This document shows positions 1 through 13,000 of a stretch of 64,000 nt of DNA, piece after piece. This DNA is from Oikopleura dioica (Eukaryota > Chordata > Appendicularia > Copelata > Oikopleuridae), in contig OU015569.1 in the NCBI GenBank assembly GCA_907165135.1, positions 3,720,001 through 3,784,000 of the forward strand, in the 5' to 3' direction. The notes beneath the pieces are model-generated. The model was not told where the DNA came from and did not search any database. It saw only the letters and a program-made list of their open reading frames with translations. The translations under genes were made by a program, and so were the position numbers. Numbering within the stretch: position 1 is the first letter of the stretch; each line of letters opens with the position of its first letter.

Positions 1-1247
<1,247 letters not shown>

Positions 1248-1495
1248 AAAGACTCACTTGAGGGTTAACTGGGCCGCTTGCTCCGACAGTTGGCAAGTGT
1301 CGGGATCACCGCCACGAACCTGCCCAACTCCGAGTTTGTTTCCAATATTGCCGAATTGTGAGCAACACTCGAATTTCGAACACGACTTCTAAAAAACAAG
1401 AATTCGATAATTGAGATATTGAAGATTTCTAGAATATACAGTATTTATCAAAGATTTAGCTAGACATCCTCGTTAGTTTATAAGCAAGAACCAAA

Positions 1496-4400
1496 ATGGA
1501 TCGGACTCGACGGCTTTCGCGAAGAGAAAACCGACTTTTTGAAATAAAAGAAGAATATGCCAAAAACCAGCCTGTAGCATCTAACAAAAGCCTTCAAAGA
1601 ATCAACTCTGCAGCTTCTGGTATCAGAAAAAATGACTCCTCGAAAGATTATCTACTTCCAATCAAGAACACAGATAGTGCCAGCTCGTCATTTTCGAGGA
1701 CTAGTTCAGGAATCGATTCTTAGAAATCTAAACCGATGAGTTTATGGCCTAAAGTTTAGGTGTATACTTTCTCAATCCGCTAAACAGGTGTTTCATCGAA
1801 GATTTCAAGCAACAGAATGCTGTCTCCGCGAAATAGGTCTGTCAAGGAAATAATGAGAAAACAGAAAAATGTTAACTCGCCGCTGATGGACGACAGAAAT
1901 ATTCGAAAATGTCAAATTTGGCGTTTCCCTATTGAAGATATTGAGCGACTACTTATCAACGGAAAAATAACTTATCGATACAAGTCTACTGGGTACGACA
2001 TTTTCTGCCCTGCATGTAATTTGTTCTTTAAGAAAAAGGACGATTACCAAGGACAGTGTTTTTTTTAAATTGCACAAAAAACGGGCTTCTTGGGGAGCGC
2101 TTATTCTCAGGCTACAGTAATGCTACAGAAGTGCCAAAGGGTGGAAAATGTAGCTAAGGGTCTAATCTAGTGCGTAAGGGGTTTGCCTAGCTCTAGAAAT
2201 TACTAAATCATTGCGTAATCGACGCTTGAAGTTGACCTTCTCTAAAATTGGTGCGGAGGACCCGGAGGACTCTGTGGGAGTCTTCACTGGAAGAAAGAAT
2301 GAGGATGGAAAACAAGTAATTTGACGACGGTAAACTAAACTTAAAAAATTAAATAGAAACCATAAGAAAATTAAAAATGTGGTATATATAAATTTTTACA
2401 TCAGATGGAGGTGGGTGGGGTTGGGGACGCAACTGAGAATGATCAACTCAAGCTTCCCAGCCTTTGTCAAGCCCCTTAAATTTAAAAATCAAGGGACGGG
2501 GCTGAAACGGCCCGAAGGGCCGTCAAGCCCCTTAAATTTAAAAATCAAGGGACGGGGCTGAAACGGCCCGAAGGGCCGTCAAGCCCCTTAAATTTAAAAA
2601 TCAAGGGACGGGGCTGAAACGGCCCGAAGGGCCGTCAAGCCCCTTAAATTTAAAAATCAAGGGACGGGGCTGAAACGGCCCGAAGGGCCGTCAAGCCCCT
2701 TAAATTTAAAAATCAAGGGACGGGGCTGAAACGGCCCGAAGGGCCGTCAAGCCCCTTAAATTTAAAAATCAAGGGACGGGGCTGAAACGGCCCGAAGGGC
2801 CGTCAAGCCCCTTAAATTTAAAATCAAGGGACGGGGCTGAAACGGCCCGAAGGGCCGTCAAGCCCCTTAAATTTAAAAATCAAGGGACGGGGCTGAAACG
2901 GCCCGAAGGGCCGTCAAGCCCCTTAAATTTAAAAATCAAGGGACGGGGCTGAAACGGCCCGAAGGGCCGTCAAGCCCCTTAAATTTAAAAATCAAGGGAC
3001 GGGGCTGAAACGGCCCGAAGGGCCGTCAAGCCCCTTAAATTTAAAAATCAAGGGACGGGGCTGAAACGGCCCGAAGGGCCGTCAAGCCCCTTAAATTTAA
3101 AAATCAAGGGACGGGGCTGAAACGGCCCGAAGGGCCGTCAAGCCCCTTAAATTTAAAATCAAGGGACGGGGCTGAAACGGCCCGAAGGGCCGTCAAGCCC
3201 CTTAAATTTAAAAATCAAGGGACGGGGCTGAAACGGCCCGAAGGGCCGTCAAGCCCCTTAAATTTAAAAATCAAGGGACGGGGCTGAAACGGCCCGAAGG
3301 GCCGTCAAGCCCCTTAAATTTAAAAATCAAGGGACGGGGCTGAAACGGCCCGAAGGGCCGTCAAGCCCCTTAAATTTAAAATCAAGGGACGGGGCTGAAA
3401 CGGCCCGAAGGGCCGTCAAGCCCCTTAAATTTAAAAATCAAGGGACGGGGCTGAAACGGCCCGAAGGGCCGTCAAGCCCCTTAAATTTAAAAATCAAGGG
3501 ACGGGGCTGAAACGGCCCGAAGGGCCGTCAAGCCCCTTAAATTTAAAATCAAGGGACGGGGCTGAAACGGCCCGAAGGGCCGTCAAGCCCCTTAAATTTA
3601 AAAATCAAGGGACGGGGCTGAAACGGCCCGAAGGGCCGTCAAGCCCCTTAAATTTAAAAATCAAGGGACGGGGCTGAAACGGCCCGAAGGGCCGTCAAGC
3701 CCCTTAAATTTAAAAATCAAGGGACGGGGCTGAAACGGCCCGAAGGGCCGTCAAGCCCCTTAAATTTAAAAATCAAGGGACGGGGCTGAAACGGCCCGAA
3801 GGGCCGTCAAGCCCCTTAAATTTAAAAATCAAGGGACGGGGCTGAAACGGCCCGAAGGGCCGTCAAGCCCCTTAAATTTAAAAATCAAGGGACGGGGCTG
3901 AAACGGCCCGAAGGGCCGTCAAGCCCCTTAAATTTAAAAATCAAGGGACGGGGCTGAAACGGCCCGAAGGGCCGTCAAGCCCCTTAAATTTAAAAATCAA
4001 GGGACGGGGCTGAAACGGCCCGAAGGGCCGTCAAGCCCCTTAAATTTAAAAATCAAGGGACGGGGCTGAAACGGCCCGAAGGGCCGTCAAGCCCCTTAAA
4101 TTTAAAAATCAAGGGACGGGGCTGAAACGGCCCGAAGGGCCGTCAAGCCCCTTAAATTTAAAAATCAAGGGACGGGGCTGAAACGGCCCGAAGGGCCGTC
4201 AAGCCCCTTAAATTTAAAAATCAAGGGACGGGGCTGAAACGGCCCGAAGGGCCGTCAAGCCCCTTAAATTTAAAAATCAAGGGACGGGGCTGAAACGGCC
4301 CGAAGGGCCGTCAAGCCCCTTAAATTTAAATATCAAGGGACGGGGCTGAAACGGCTTAAAAAGGGCTTTAAAATGATGTTTGACTCATAATGTTTCGTTT

Positions 4401-5876
4401 TAAAGAAAAAAATCGGGGTCACTTGAAGTCATGTGACCCCAAATGACCTCTATCAAGTATGAATGACAATCATCTTTCAAAACTATTCAAAAATATATTT
4501 CACTCATTATTTAGAGGCTTTTTATTTATATCGAGGTCATTTGGGGTCACGTGACCTCAAGTGACCTCAGTCGAGAAAGAGGATGAAAAATGACGTCGAT
4601 AGGCATACTATTTGATATCTGTAACCTTACTTATTGGAAAAAAACATGATGTTTCCTATATTACGTAATATTACGTAATATCACGTGGGCTCTAGAATTT
4701 ATTAACCCCCTTACGCACTAGATTAGACCCTAAGCTACATTTTAAGCCCTTTGGGGACTTTCTAGGGCGATCCTGCTCGGAGATAAAGGACTCCCCAGAT
4801 TTCGTGCAATTTAAAAAAAACACTGTCAAGGTGATATGATTTGTACTATTCGTATTTATTTTAATAAAATAGTTCACTTGATGATTTTGCAGCAAGTGGA
4901 GCCAATAAAGGAAGAAATCCGGGACACTATCAGATACATGAAGGATTATCTTAGTCAGCGAGCACACGAGCTGAAACCCCTGCATGATCGCTACCCACGA
5001 CTTCTTGCATGTGCGAAAGCGAGGTCAAACTAATTGTAAAAGAAATAATAATTATATATGATAATAGGTCTGAGAGAATAACCAAAAAGCTAGTGACATT
5101 CTCCAAGTCGTTGGAGGACCTTCAAAGCTCCTATGACCACCAAGAGGAACGGATATTATGATTATGTACTGGGAATCGCGATTTTCCGAGATTCTGAAGA
5201 ACCCAATTTTAAAATATCATCTGAAAGCAAGTCCAAGAGGACAAGCAACTGAATAAGTGGCCCAAAAAGAAACCAGCTGAAGACATCACCAGAGACCAAC
5301 CAAAAAGGTGGTTTGACCCTGCTGTTGCGATGAAAAAATGAAGGAGGCGAAGGACAGATTGCAGGAAATCCGACGAAAGCGGGCATATAGAGAAGCGTAT
5401 CGCCAAAAAGATGACACTTGCAGGAAGCTGTTGAGATTAAGTATTACTAAACTATGAAGCTCGAGTACCGAGCTTTTATTTTCTCAACATGAATAAGCCG
5501 CATCGCGACTGAAAACGTTCTTTTCGCGAGACCGTCTTCTAGGAGTTCAACGGGTCGTCCTGCAACCTCAATGTCCACGATTCATAGTAATTCAAGGATT
5601 GATGCAAATGATCAGATAACTAATTGATATCGCACAAAATTTTGCTTAATTAATTTGCGCATCTTGACCAGTATTCCTGCGAGCCCGCGCGTGAAAAGCG
5701 CATCAAATAGCCCTCGAAAGTCAACGATGAGCTTCAAAGGCACGGGACTCAAGATGGGCATCCCACCAAAGGCGGGCAATCAACCTGCAGGAAGCTCGAA
5801 TCTCGCAAATGCACCTGGCATAGAAATGAAAAGAAGAGAATCTAAACCGATTATAAAAATAACTGATGCTGAATAA
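1496..5876 (+). CDS. Unknown coiled-coil, Ser/Lys-rich protein, split by a large transposon-like insertion
   Basis: I do not recognise this family. Starting at MDRTRRLSRRENR, the reading can be followed through short introns: a basic, Ser-rich N-terminus (1496-1702); a part beginning near 1787 with RSVKEIMRKQ and a single CPAC motif (to about 2051); a charged helical part (about 4881-5160) with IKEEIRDTIRYMKDYL and KKLVTFSKSLEDLQSSY; a part with KRWFDPAVAMKK and MKEAKDRLQEIRRKRAY (about 5230-5440); and a Ser/Pro/Lys-rich tail ending SKPIIKITDAE. Several joins need GA donors, and one needs an extra A in the run at 5333-5338. The element at 2053-4826 lies exactly at the end of the second coding segment. 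Exon joins are my inference, and the stretch could instead hold two genes. No enzyme motif is seen; a cytoskeletal or ciliary role would be only a guess. Confidence 0.5.
2468..4355. repeat. 56-bp tandem satellite array, about 34 near-identical copies
   Basis: The unit runs CAAGCCCCTTAAATTTAAAA, then ATCAAGGGACGGGGCTGAAA, then CGGCCCGAAGGGCCGT. Each unit holds two dyads: CGGCCCGAAGGGCCG, a perfect 6-bp-stem hairpin, and AGCCCCTT...AAGGGACGGGGCT. The only variation I see is a missing A in some copies (for example near 2820, 3150, 3380 and 3547) and a TAT variant in the last copy near 4330. This near-identity suggests recent amplification or homogenisation. Open frames inside it are by-products of the repeat. 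Confidence 0.97.
4414..4568. repeat. Inverted repeat pair nested inside the large element
   Basis: Positions 4414-4450 (GGGGTCACTTGAAGTCATGT then GACCCCAAATGACCTC) and 4533-4568 are imperfect reverse complements of each other. They are separated by about 80 bp of AT-rich sequence. Each arm is itself partly palindromic (GGGGTCAC...GTGACC). It may be a MITE inserted in the larger element or part of its own structure. Confidence 0.7.
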
Positions 5877-6031
5877 AAGTTGTTCTTTATTTGACGTTTC
5901 TATCACTTTTGAAGTAATGAAACCCCGGTTAAGTTCGATAAATAAAGTGAGATCAAATGCAGGATTGAACTTAACTAGGAGACAGAGTTCGCAGTGCGGA
6001 ATTAAATAATTTAATGGCTTTAGACCGTTGT

Positions 6032-6380
6032 TTATCCGGAAGTGAATGGGTAGGGGAGCTGGAACTGGCCGAAGTAGTTGTTGATAACCTTGATGTCCTA
6101 AAAATAGATAGTAAGAAGCGTAAACACCTGAATTACTTACTTCGTAGTCCATTGGAGTGTAGCTTCGGCCAACAACTCGTCGGGCGTTGTAAGCGATGAA
6201 CCAGACGTAGAATCCAAGAAGGACGGCATCTTAATGGAGATAATGACCTGGATATATTAGTCGAAAAATACCGTAAGCCATGGAAACTTCAGCTTCTACT
6301 GGGACGATCTTGGTGGAGGCGTTTCGAAGGACGGGTCGGGCAAGACGGCCAGAAGCTCGGCGCAAGGCAGCGGACAACAT
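6032..6380 (-). CDS. Small mitochondrial-type single-pass membrane protein (87 aa)
   Basis: The gene has three exons (6272-6380, 6141-6229, 6032-6097) with canonical GT-AG introns of 42 and 43 bp, and all phases fit. The predicted protein starts MLSAALRRASGRLARPVLR, an Arg/Ala/Ser-rich amphipathic leader typical of mitochondrial presequences. One hydrophobic segment follows (AVLLGFYVWFIAY), then NARRVVGRSYTPMDYEDIK and a C-terminal tail ending in LPYPFTSG. Size and layout resemble small accessory subunits of respiratory complexes, but I do not recognise the family. It faces the unknown gene on the + strand tail to tail (stops at 5876 and 6032). Confidence 0.7.
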
Positions 6381-6816
6381 TCTATCATTAGCAAATATAT
6401 AAATAAGAGATTACGAAATTTTGAGAAGTTTAATTCCATGGATGAAAAATGAATATTTCAAGGTAAGATTTCACGTTACATAAGCCCACTGCCTCCTCCT
6501 TGTCAAAAACAAGGGAAGAGACGAGGAGACAGAAGAGTGGGGAGAAGTCACCCTAAGTTCTCGATTCTCACAATAATACGTGAATACCCTTTCTTCTAGC
6601 GTAGGTTGTGAAAAGGCTTTGGCATGGCACACCTATAATCATAAGGAGAGCTTGAATTGGACGTTTTCGTACAAAAGGTAAATCTTGGCCAGATCCCGCA
6701 CCATTATCAGAGTCAGACAGTATTTTTAAATAGGAAAAGTTACTAGATATATAAAGTTATATGAATCAGACAAGCAAATAGAATAAATAAGCCTCATGAC
6801 ACGATGCCAAGAGTTC
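6381..6816. other. Gap between two minus-strand genes, nothing recognised
   Basis: This holds the upstream region of the small mitochondrial-type gene and the 3' flank of BCKDHA. There is a purine-rich patch (about 6515-6545) but no supported coding, RNA or repeat feature. Confidence 0.5.
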
Positions 6817-8367
6817 TTATTGAGAGTACTGGTCGAGGTTGTAATGTTTGCCGTACTGCTTGAGATGTTCCATCAGTTCAGCCTTCTGTCTCTCGAGTTC
6901 AGGGGTCGGTACATCGTAAACGTCCTCAAACATCGAGTCAATAGATGGCTTCTTCTTCTTTTCGGCAGTGACGAGCGCTGTCAAAACCTAAAAAAGAGAT
7001 AAATTTGTGAGAATTTGCTGCTGAGTATACGTCTTTCTTCAAGGATTTTTGAAGAGCAGCGTCTTCTTCCATTGACCACCATCCTTGGGCCATCATGTAC
7101 TGTCGGAATCGGGAAATAGGGTGGTCTGTCTTTTGCCACATGTTGACTTCATCAATTGATCGGTATCGTGAAGAATCGTCAGAAGTCGAGTGATGTCCTT
7201 GTCTTAAGAAGACGTGAGTGCAAGATAAAAAGGTGAAGTTTACCGATAAGTGATGGCTTCAATTAGAATAGGTCGATTCTCGGACAGTGCGATTTCTCGG
7301 GCTTTCACGGTGGCGTTGAAGACAGCCATCAAGTCGTTTCCATCGACTCGGATAGTCATCATTCCGTAGCCTGGTGCTCGAGAAGCGATTCCATCTCCGG
7401 TGTACTGATCTTCAACAGGGGTCTAGTCAATGTTTTTGAGAGGATGTTTTTTCGAATTTTCTTACAGAGATGGCGAATCCGTTGTTTCGGCAGAAGAATA
7501 TAACAGGACAGTTGAGCGTAGCGGCGAAGTTAAACGCGGCGTGAGCATCTCCTTCCGACGCAGAGCCCTCACCAAAGTAGCACATAACAACGCGCTTTTC
7601 GCCAGCTCGTCGGAGAGCGAAAGCTGAAGAACAATGAATGCTACGAAAACGACAATTTTGTAATATTTATTACCAGAACCAGCGGCTTGAGGAAGCTGAG
7701 TTGTCAGAGGTGACGAAATTGTAACATAGTCTAACTCTCGAGAGCCGTAGTGGACAGGCATTTGTCGGCCCGATCCTTTGTCGTCAACATTTCCGTAGCA
7801 TTGATCACAGGCTTGTTGATACTACGGACATCATCATTGTTATCTTCTTTCTAAGTCAACTTACAGTAAAGCCGCGATAAAAGATAACACCAGCTTCTCT
7901 ATATTGAGCATACACAAGGTCATCGGGGTTAAGAGCGGCAATGGAACCGATTTGCGCGGCTTCCTCACTAGTCAAACTTATTTTCGATTCATTTAAAAGA
8001 GTCCTTACCCATAATTTGTCATGTAGAAGCTGACTCGGCCCTGTCGCTGAGCGTCGTACATCACCCGATCGAATTCGTTGGTCTTGATCATTGCCTTGTA
8101 CATTTTGATGGCTTGGTCCTTGGTGAACTTCGGATCCTGGTTCTCCCGAAGAATCTTGCCCGATCGGTCCATCACTCGGTAGACTGGAAGCCTCTCGATT
8201 TCCATTGGGTCGATCACTAGGTACATCTAAGTGGAACTTGGACTGACAAATATCATACTGTGAAGCTCATTGATAAATTCAGATTGAGTCGAGGGATGGA
8301 ACTTGTCACTTCGAGGAACAGAAGTCACAAGCGGTCGCACGACTTTTCGTAATCCCCGAGTAAGCAT
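6817..8367 (-). CDS. BCKDHA: Branched-chain 2-oxoacid dehydrogenase E1 alpha subunit, mitochondrial
   Basis: Thiamine-diphosphate-dependent decarboxylase subunit of the mitochondrial complex that degrades Leu, Ile and Val. The start at 8367 gives [15 protein letters not shown], a presequence. Then come [37 protein letters not shown], the cofactor-binding region [16 protein letters not shown] with [11 protein letters not shown], and [12 protein letters not shown]. The regulatory loop [13 protein letters not shown] includes the serine that BCKD kinase phosphorylates in other animals. The protein ends HYNLDQYSQ, as a normal-length family member. A 42-bp intron near 8220-8262 joins ELH to MIDPME; other introns are similar in size. 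The stop of the next upstream minus-strand gene lies only 90 bp before this ATG, and the ATG is preceded by an AG acceptor-like site, so the two may share an operon with trans-splicing. Confidence 0.95.
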
Positions 8368-8457
8368 TCTTAAATTTGACATTTAATCAATCTTTCAAAT
8401 GGCAGGTAAATGAATCGACAGGCAGAAATAAAATAACGGACAGTGAGCTACTATAAT

Positions 8458-9398
8458 CTAGTCCTCCATCGAATGTTCTTCTTTGCGTAAATGAACCGGT
8501 TTGTTCTCGCAAGTATGGACTAGAAGAGGCAACTGTCCGATCGGATATGGAACGTCTTTTTTCCAACTCGGCCAACCCAAAGCGCGGAATTTCGGCGGGA
8601 TACCAGTATTCAAAGGTCCACTTTTCTTCTTAGAAGGGATCTGCTCTTCGTATATCTGGATCGGTTTCCCATCTTTTAGCGTCCATTTTCTGAGTGTCGT
8701 ATATTTGCGTTCCTCCAGATCAGACTCTTCTGTCGTTGTGCCCTTTCCTGAATCGTTGGAGATTCCACTCCGAGGAGCTTGTTTCGGTTCCATTGGGAGA
8801 AAATAATCTCGATATTTTGGAGGATTTCCGTTCGGATCATTTGCTGGGTTTACCGAGCTGGTTGGACCTGTCGCCCGGGTTTCTCTAGAGAAGACATTAG
8901 CTCGAAAATCATCAATAAAAATGCTCACTCATTATTGTTCTTTCCGTGGCTGAAAGAAGACGGATTGTGATAGAATGAAGAGAGCAGACTCATTGGGCGA
9001 TCATCGACAGCTCCAGAGAGGATCAGAGGCGGACTGAATGAAAAATAGCATTCAATAAGGAAAGAGGCCAATACTCACTTTGAGTTGCTTCTTCCTTCGC
9101 CAGAAGTTGCAGCATAACCACCTGGATGTCTAACGTAAGCAGTTGCACCATTCAACATATCAGCAAGTGCCGCAAATTGTGCTCGTCTTAGTAAAATTGT
9201 TAAAGCAGAAATGACTAGAGAAGGTCCAATTACCTGGCGGAAGAATCATTTTCCGATTGGATCAGTCTTTGTTCTTCATTATTATTATTCTAAAATTTTA
9301 CCTTATCATTTTTTACAATAATTCAATAACAACTGTGTTTAACTATTCGTCATTATGGTCAGAAAACACAATACAAGCCTAGTATAAGCTCGTACCAT
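8458..9398 (-). CDS. Unknown protein of about 230 aa, Asn/Ser/Pro-rich
   Basis: I do not recognise it. Likely exons read MNNNNEEQRLIQSENDSSAR, then RAQFAALADMLNGATAYVRH, then PPLILSGAVDDRPMSLLSS, then a longer last exon with YRDYFLPMEPKQAPRSG, RKWTLKDGKPIQIYEEQ and a tail ending RKEEHSMED. Introns of 44-47 bp join these with consistent phase. The first intron, directly after the ATG at 9398, is longer and less certain. There is no signal peptide or membrane segment. It lies immediately upstream of BCKDHA on the same strand, a possible operon partner. Confidence 0.6.
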
Positions 9399-10067
9399 TA
9401 TTTCTCCTTCTAGCTAGAAAGCTGAGGTCCACAAGGAAAAAAATGAATCAAAAAATTTTGAATGAATGCTTAATTTTGTTATGAGTAAATTAGGTCAGCA
9501 AGTTCACGACCAATAAGGGATGCTAGCGCCACGCACGAAGAGGGCGCCGAAATTTTGGAAGTTCAACGAAATTTCGTTTCCTCTCAATAACTGCTCAGAA
9601 TAATCATATCACTGAACAAGAAGTCTTAAAATATTCATCGCTTCCATGAAATGCTCATTGATTGTTCTGAATTATCCTAATCTTTCGCAAACTTACTTTT
9701 CAAATTTTTGAAGAAAAAACTCATGAACGAGCTTTCTGTGTACAAGACCGTGCATTTAGAAGATCCCGATCTTGGGCAATTCTCTTTCTTTCAAGAGTTT
9801 GACTCATCTAACCAAAGGGATTTATTTTTTAGCCAATAGGGCGCTGGGCGCAGTAGCGTCCTCCGAGAACACTAAATTTCCGATCTCTAGAAATTCCACT
9901 AGGCATTGGCTCAATCAAAAGTATATTTTCACCTGAAACCTTCAACTTTGTGTTTTTTAGTTTGAAAAAGTGCAATCATAATGAAATAATTACAATTACG
10001 TCACTATAACTATAATTTCATAGTAGCTAAAGCAAAATAAAAAGCCAACACTCAAAGAGTACTGGAA
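9399..10067. other. Divergent intergenic region between the unknown gene (-) and TRAPPC11 (+)
   Basis: It presumably carries both promoters. A GC-richer patch at about 9520-9560 and AT-rich flanks are visible. I see no coding or RNA feature. Confidence 0.5.
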
Positions 10068-13000
10068 ATGGCTGGTGATGTCGGCCTGAGCCTGCTACCA
10101 GTGCCGCTGATTCATCTAGCCGGACTGGATGTGCAGCGCAATGCCGTCCATAAATACATTCAAGACTCTTTCCGGACCAGCCAAAACGTCGCAGCTCGCT
10201 TCGACTTCGTCCCCATCGACAGTACTTATGCCCAGAAGAAAGAAACACGCGAGCACATCGAGCAGTACATTCCGCGCGGCATCTTCAAAAAGCGCTGGAT
10301 GATCAAACACCTCTCAGAGCTACCCTCGGTGATCTGCCTCTTCGTGGATTTGGAATGGACGGATCAAAACTGGGATCAGCGCTTGACGGAAATTGTTTCC
10401 AAAATTGCCATTATTCGCCATTTGATCCAAGGACGTCGAATTCAGATCTGTCTGGTGCTCCTGCAGGGGGCCGAGGGCGGCGAAAAGAACACAAAGCGCG
10501 TAGACGAGCTCCAGGAGCAGACCGAACTTAACAGAAATCGCATTTTCGTCTTGCCCGTCACCCCCGACCACCTCACTGGATATATTCAGCAGCTTCAAGC
10601 TCGCCTCCTCGAACGCGCTAACTCGTTTTACGAAAGTATAATCACAGAACTCAAGCTCAGGATAGAAAATAACGCCTCGAAGATTTACCCCCTGCTCTTC
10701 TGCAGATACTTGTTCAAAGGAGAGATTCTCAAAATCACGACATAGATTTTCTTTTTATTAAGTTTTTTTAAAGCGGTTCAGTTGATGAATCTTCTTGAAG
10801 TGGCCTTCTTCTGCGAAGTAACACGCAATTTCGAAGACGCGATCACCTTCTACAAGCATTGTTTCTCGAAACTGACGATGGCCGATCTGATTCCGATGAC
10901 TGCGACGAACTACACGGAGCTACGCGAATTCGCATCACTCGTAAATTACAAGCTCGTCAAGCTCTATCTGACTGTGCCACCTTACTTCCAACGGTAAAAA
11001 TGTCAGATCTTTGTAATTTGCAATGAATCAATTAGAGATTTCGCCTTGAAGCAATTTCATCGACACATCGACTACTTTTCCCGCTTCAAGGGTGCTCCTG
11101 AACTTGGCTTCGAGTATTACGCGTGGCTGGGGCAGCAGTACCGAAGTTATGGCGAGCTGCTGAGCGAATATAACAATGGGCTTAGGGTTAACTCGCAGCC
11201 GGCATTTTTTCTGTTAAAATCAGCTAATTTCGAGCGCCGTCGAGCTGAATTCGTCCGTCAAATCCGAGCTCAAGTCCTCGCCCAGGCTTATCCCAAGCCA
11301 GATCCTCTTGGAAACGAGCAAGTATTCTTGGGAGAAAGAGTTTGGCGCAAAAACGGACTCCGCACAGAACTTTCTGCGGCGAATTCTCAAGCTGAAATGA
11401 TCGCCACGTTCTCTCTTCAATATAAAGAGTGCCATGTAAAGCAACAATTACTTGAAAAAAAAAACTGACTGCTTTCTTAGTTCGATCATTGTCTGGAGAT
11501 CACTCGAACCTTGCACAAGGCAAACAGCGAGTTTACGAATAGCGGTTACATGAAATTCCGTCCCCAGCTTTTGGTCACTATGGCTGAAGAGTATATAAAA
11601 TCTGGTGAACCTGAAGGTCGAACTAGAGCAGCCACGCTTCTTCACAAATGCTCAGAGTTGATCAACCCAACCTGGCCTCTGCTTGCAACGAAATGCTATT
11701 CCTTACTGAGAGAGTGCCTTGCCCCAAACGAATCCCAAAAACTCGCCAGATGTTTGTTCTTTCTTGCCTCGTCATTCAGTAGATGCTCCCAAGTAACATA
11801 ATATCCCCAAAACCTTACTTAATTTATTTCTTAGTCAGAGAAAGATGCATTTACGTCAGATTTTACGAACCTCTGCTCTTCGATTCCCGAAAAGATCAGG
11901 ACAGGTTCTTCAGAAATGTTTTTAAAACTCAATAGTCTCCAACACAAAGAACCCACGAAAAGTATCGACGGCCAATATGGTTTTGTCAAATGTTATTTCG
12001 AGTTTTCTGAACCGGCCTTTCACGCAGCATCTGAGCTTACTCTCAATGTTGAATTGAAGAACGATTGCGTGAACACACCTGTTACTATCAGCAGTATAGA
12101 TGCAAAGTACAGCCAGAGCTGCGCCAACGAAAGCGTCTTTATCAACGAGCCGATAACGTTCGCTCCTGGAGAGACGAAGTCATTTTCTTTCAAATATAAA
12201 ATTCCCGCGACACTGACAGCGAAGAACTTGGTAGCAGAGGAGATTTCCATCAATATTGGAAAAGTGACGATACAATTCGACAGGAGTGGGCTCAAGCCAC
12301 GAGGGCTCATCCCTTTCGAAAGTGATGTTGCGCGTGATGCTCTTTGCCTACGAGTAGCTGAGCATTCGAAAAGCACCCCTCAGAGTTGCAAGATTCTTCA
12401 GGATCGGGTCACATTCACGTCGAATAACGAATTTTAAATGCAGCGTAACCCGAATGAAAGAGAACAGCACAAATGTCACTTGCGATGAGCGATCCAATCA
12501 AAATATTTTCAAACGAAATGGTCAAAGTTGAAATAACTTACTCGGTCGAAGAAGATTATTCGAAAGATGACGCCAAGCTGACGGTGCAATGCAACAAAGA
12601 GTCATCAATAGGTACCATACGTACTGAAGCGAAAATAGCGCTAACTGAGATTTAGGAATGAGTAAAGGCGATCTTCAGGTCAAAGATCCTAACCAGTGTT
12701 TGACATTCAATATGTCCTCGTCTTCGGAGACGTTCACAGTTTGGATGAAAAATGAAACGACCACCTTCACGGAGCCAAGCTTACTAGTCGCCTCAATGAA
12801 CCTGTCGATTGATGATTACGCTTGCTCGTTACGAGCAGAGCGGCGACTGCTACCAGCGCTGCCTTTCAAAGTCTCAGCCAAAAGTATTACGCCTCTATTT
12901 ATGCCAATCTTGGCACTTTCATCTGCGTGTACTAGCTTGTTGGCAGTAGTAACTGTGGAACTCGTCGAAAAAGACTTGCGCGTCCACATTCCTCTCAGGC

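Larger units (their letters stand above)
2053..4826. mobile_element. Non-autonomous DNA transposon-like element with terminal inverted repeats and a satellite core
   Basis: The first 23 bp (2053-2075, starting ACAGTGTTTTTTTTAAATTG) are the exact reverse complement of the last 23 bp (4804-4826). Looser inverted similarity continues to about 2190 and 4697, including AGGGTCTAATCTAGTGCG. The element is flanked by the 5-bp direct repeat CAAGG (2048-2052 and 4827-4831), the likely target-site duplication. No transposase is encoded. The centre is a 56-bp tandem array, followed by a second, smaller inverted repeat. The TIR sequence does not let me assign a superfamily; 5 bp is an unusual duplication length for hAT (8 bp) or Harbinger (3 bp). 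Confidence 0.85.

Noticed and set aside
2379-2561. Open frame beginning before and running into the 56-bp array
   Set aside because: Its residues (KFKNQGTGLKRPEGPSS...) are a direct translation of the repeat unit; no independent coding evidence.
2468-4355. CRISPR-like array interpretation of the 56-bp repeats
   Set aside because: Copies are contiguous without unique spacers, and the context is an animal gene.
6014-6199. 61-codon + strand frame over the small mitochondrial-type gene
   Set aside because: It is the antisense of a three-exon minus-strand gene with canonical introns and sensible protein features.
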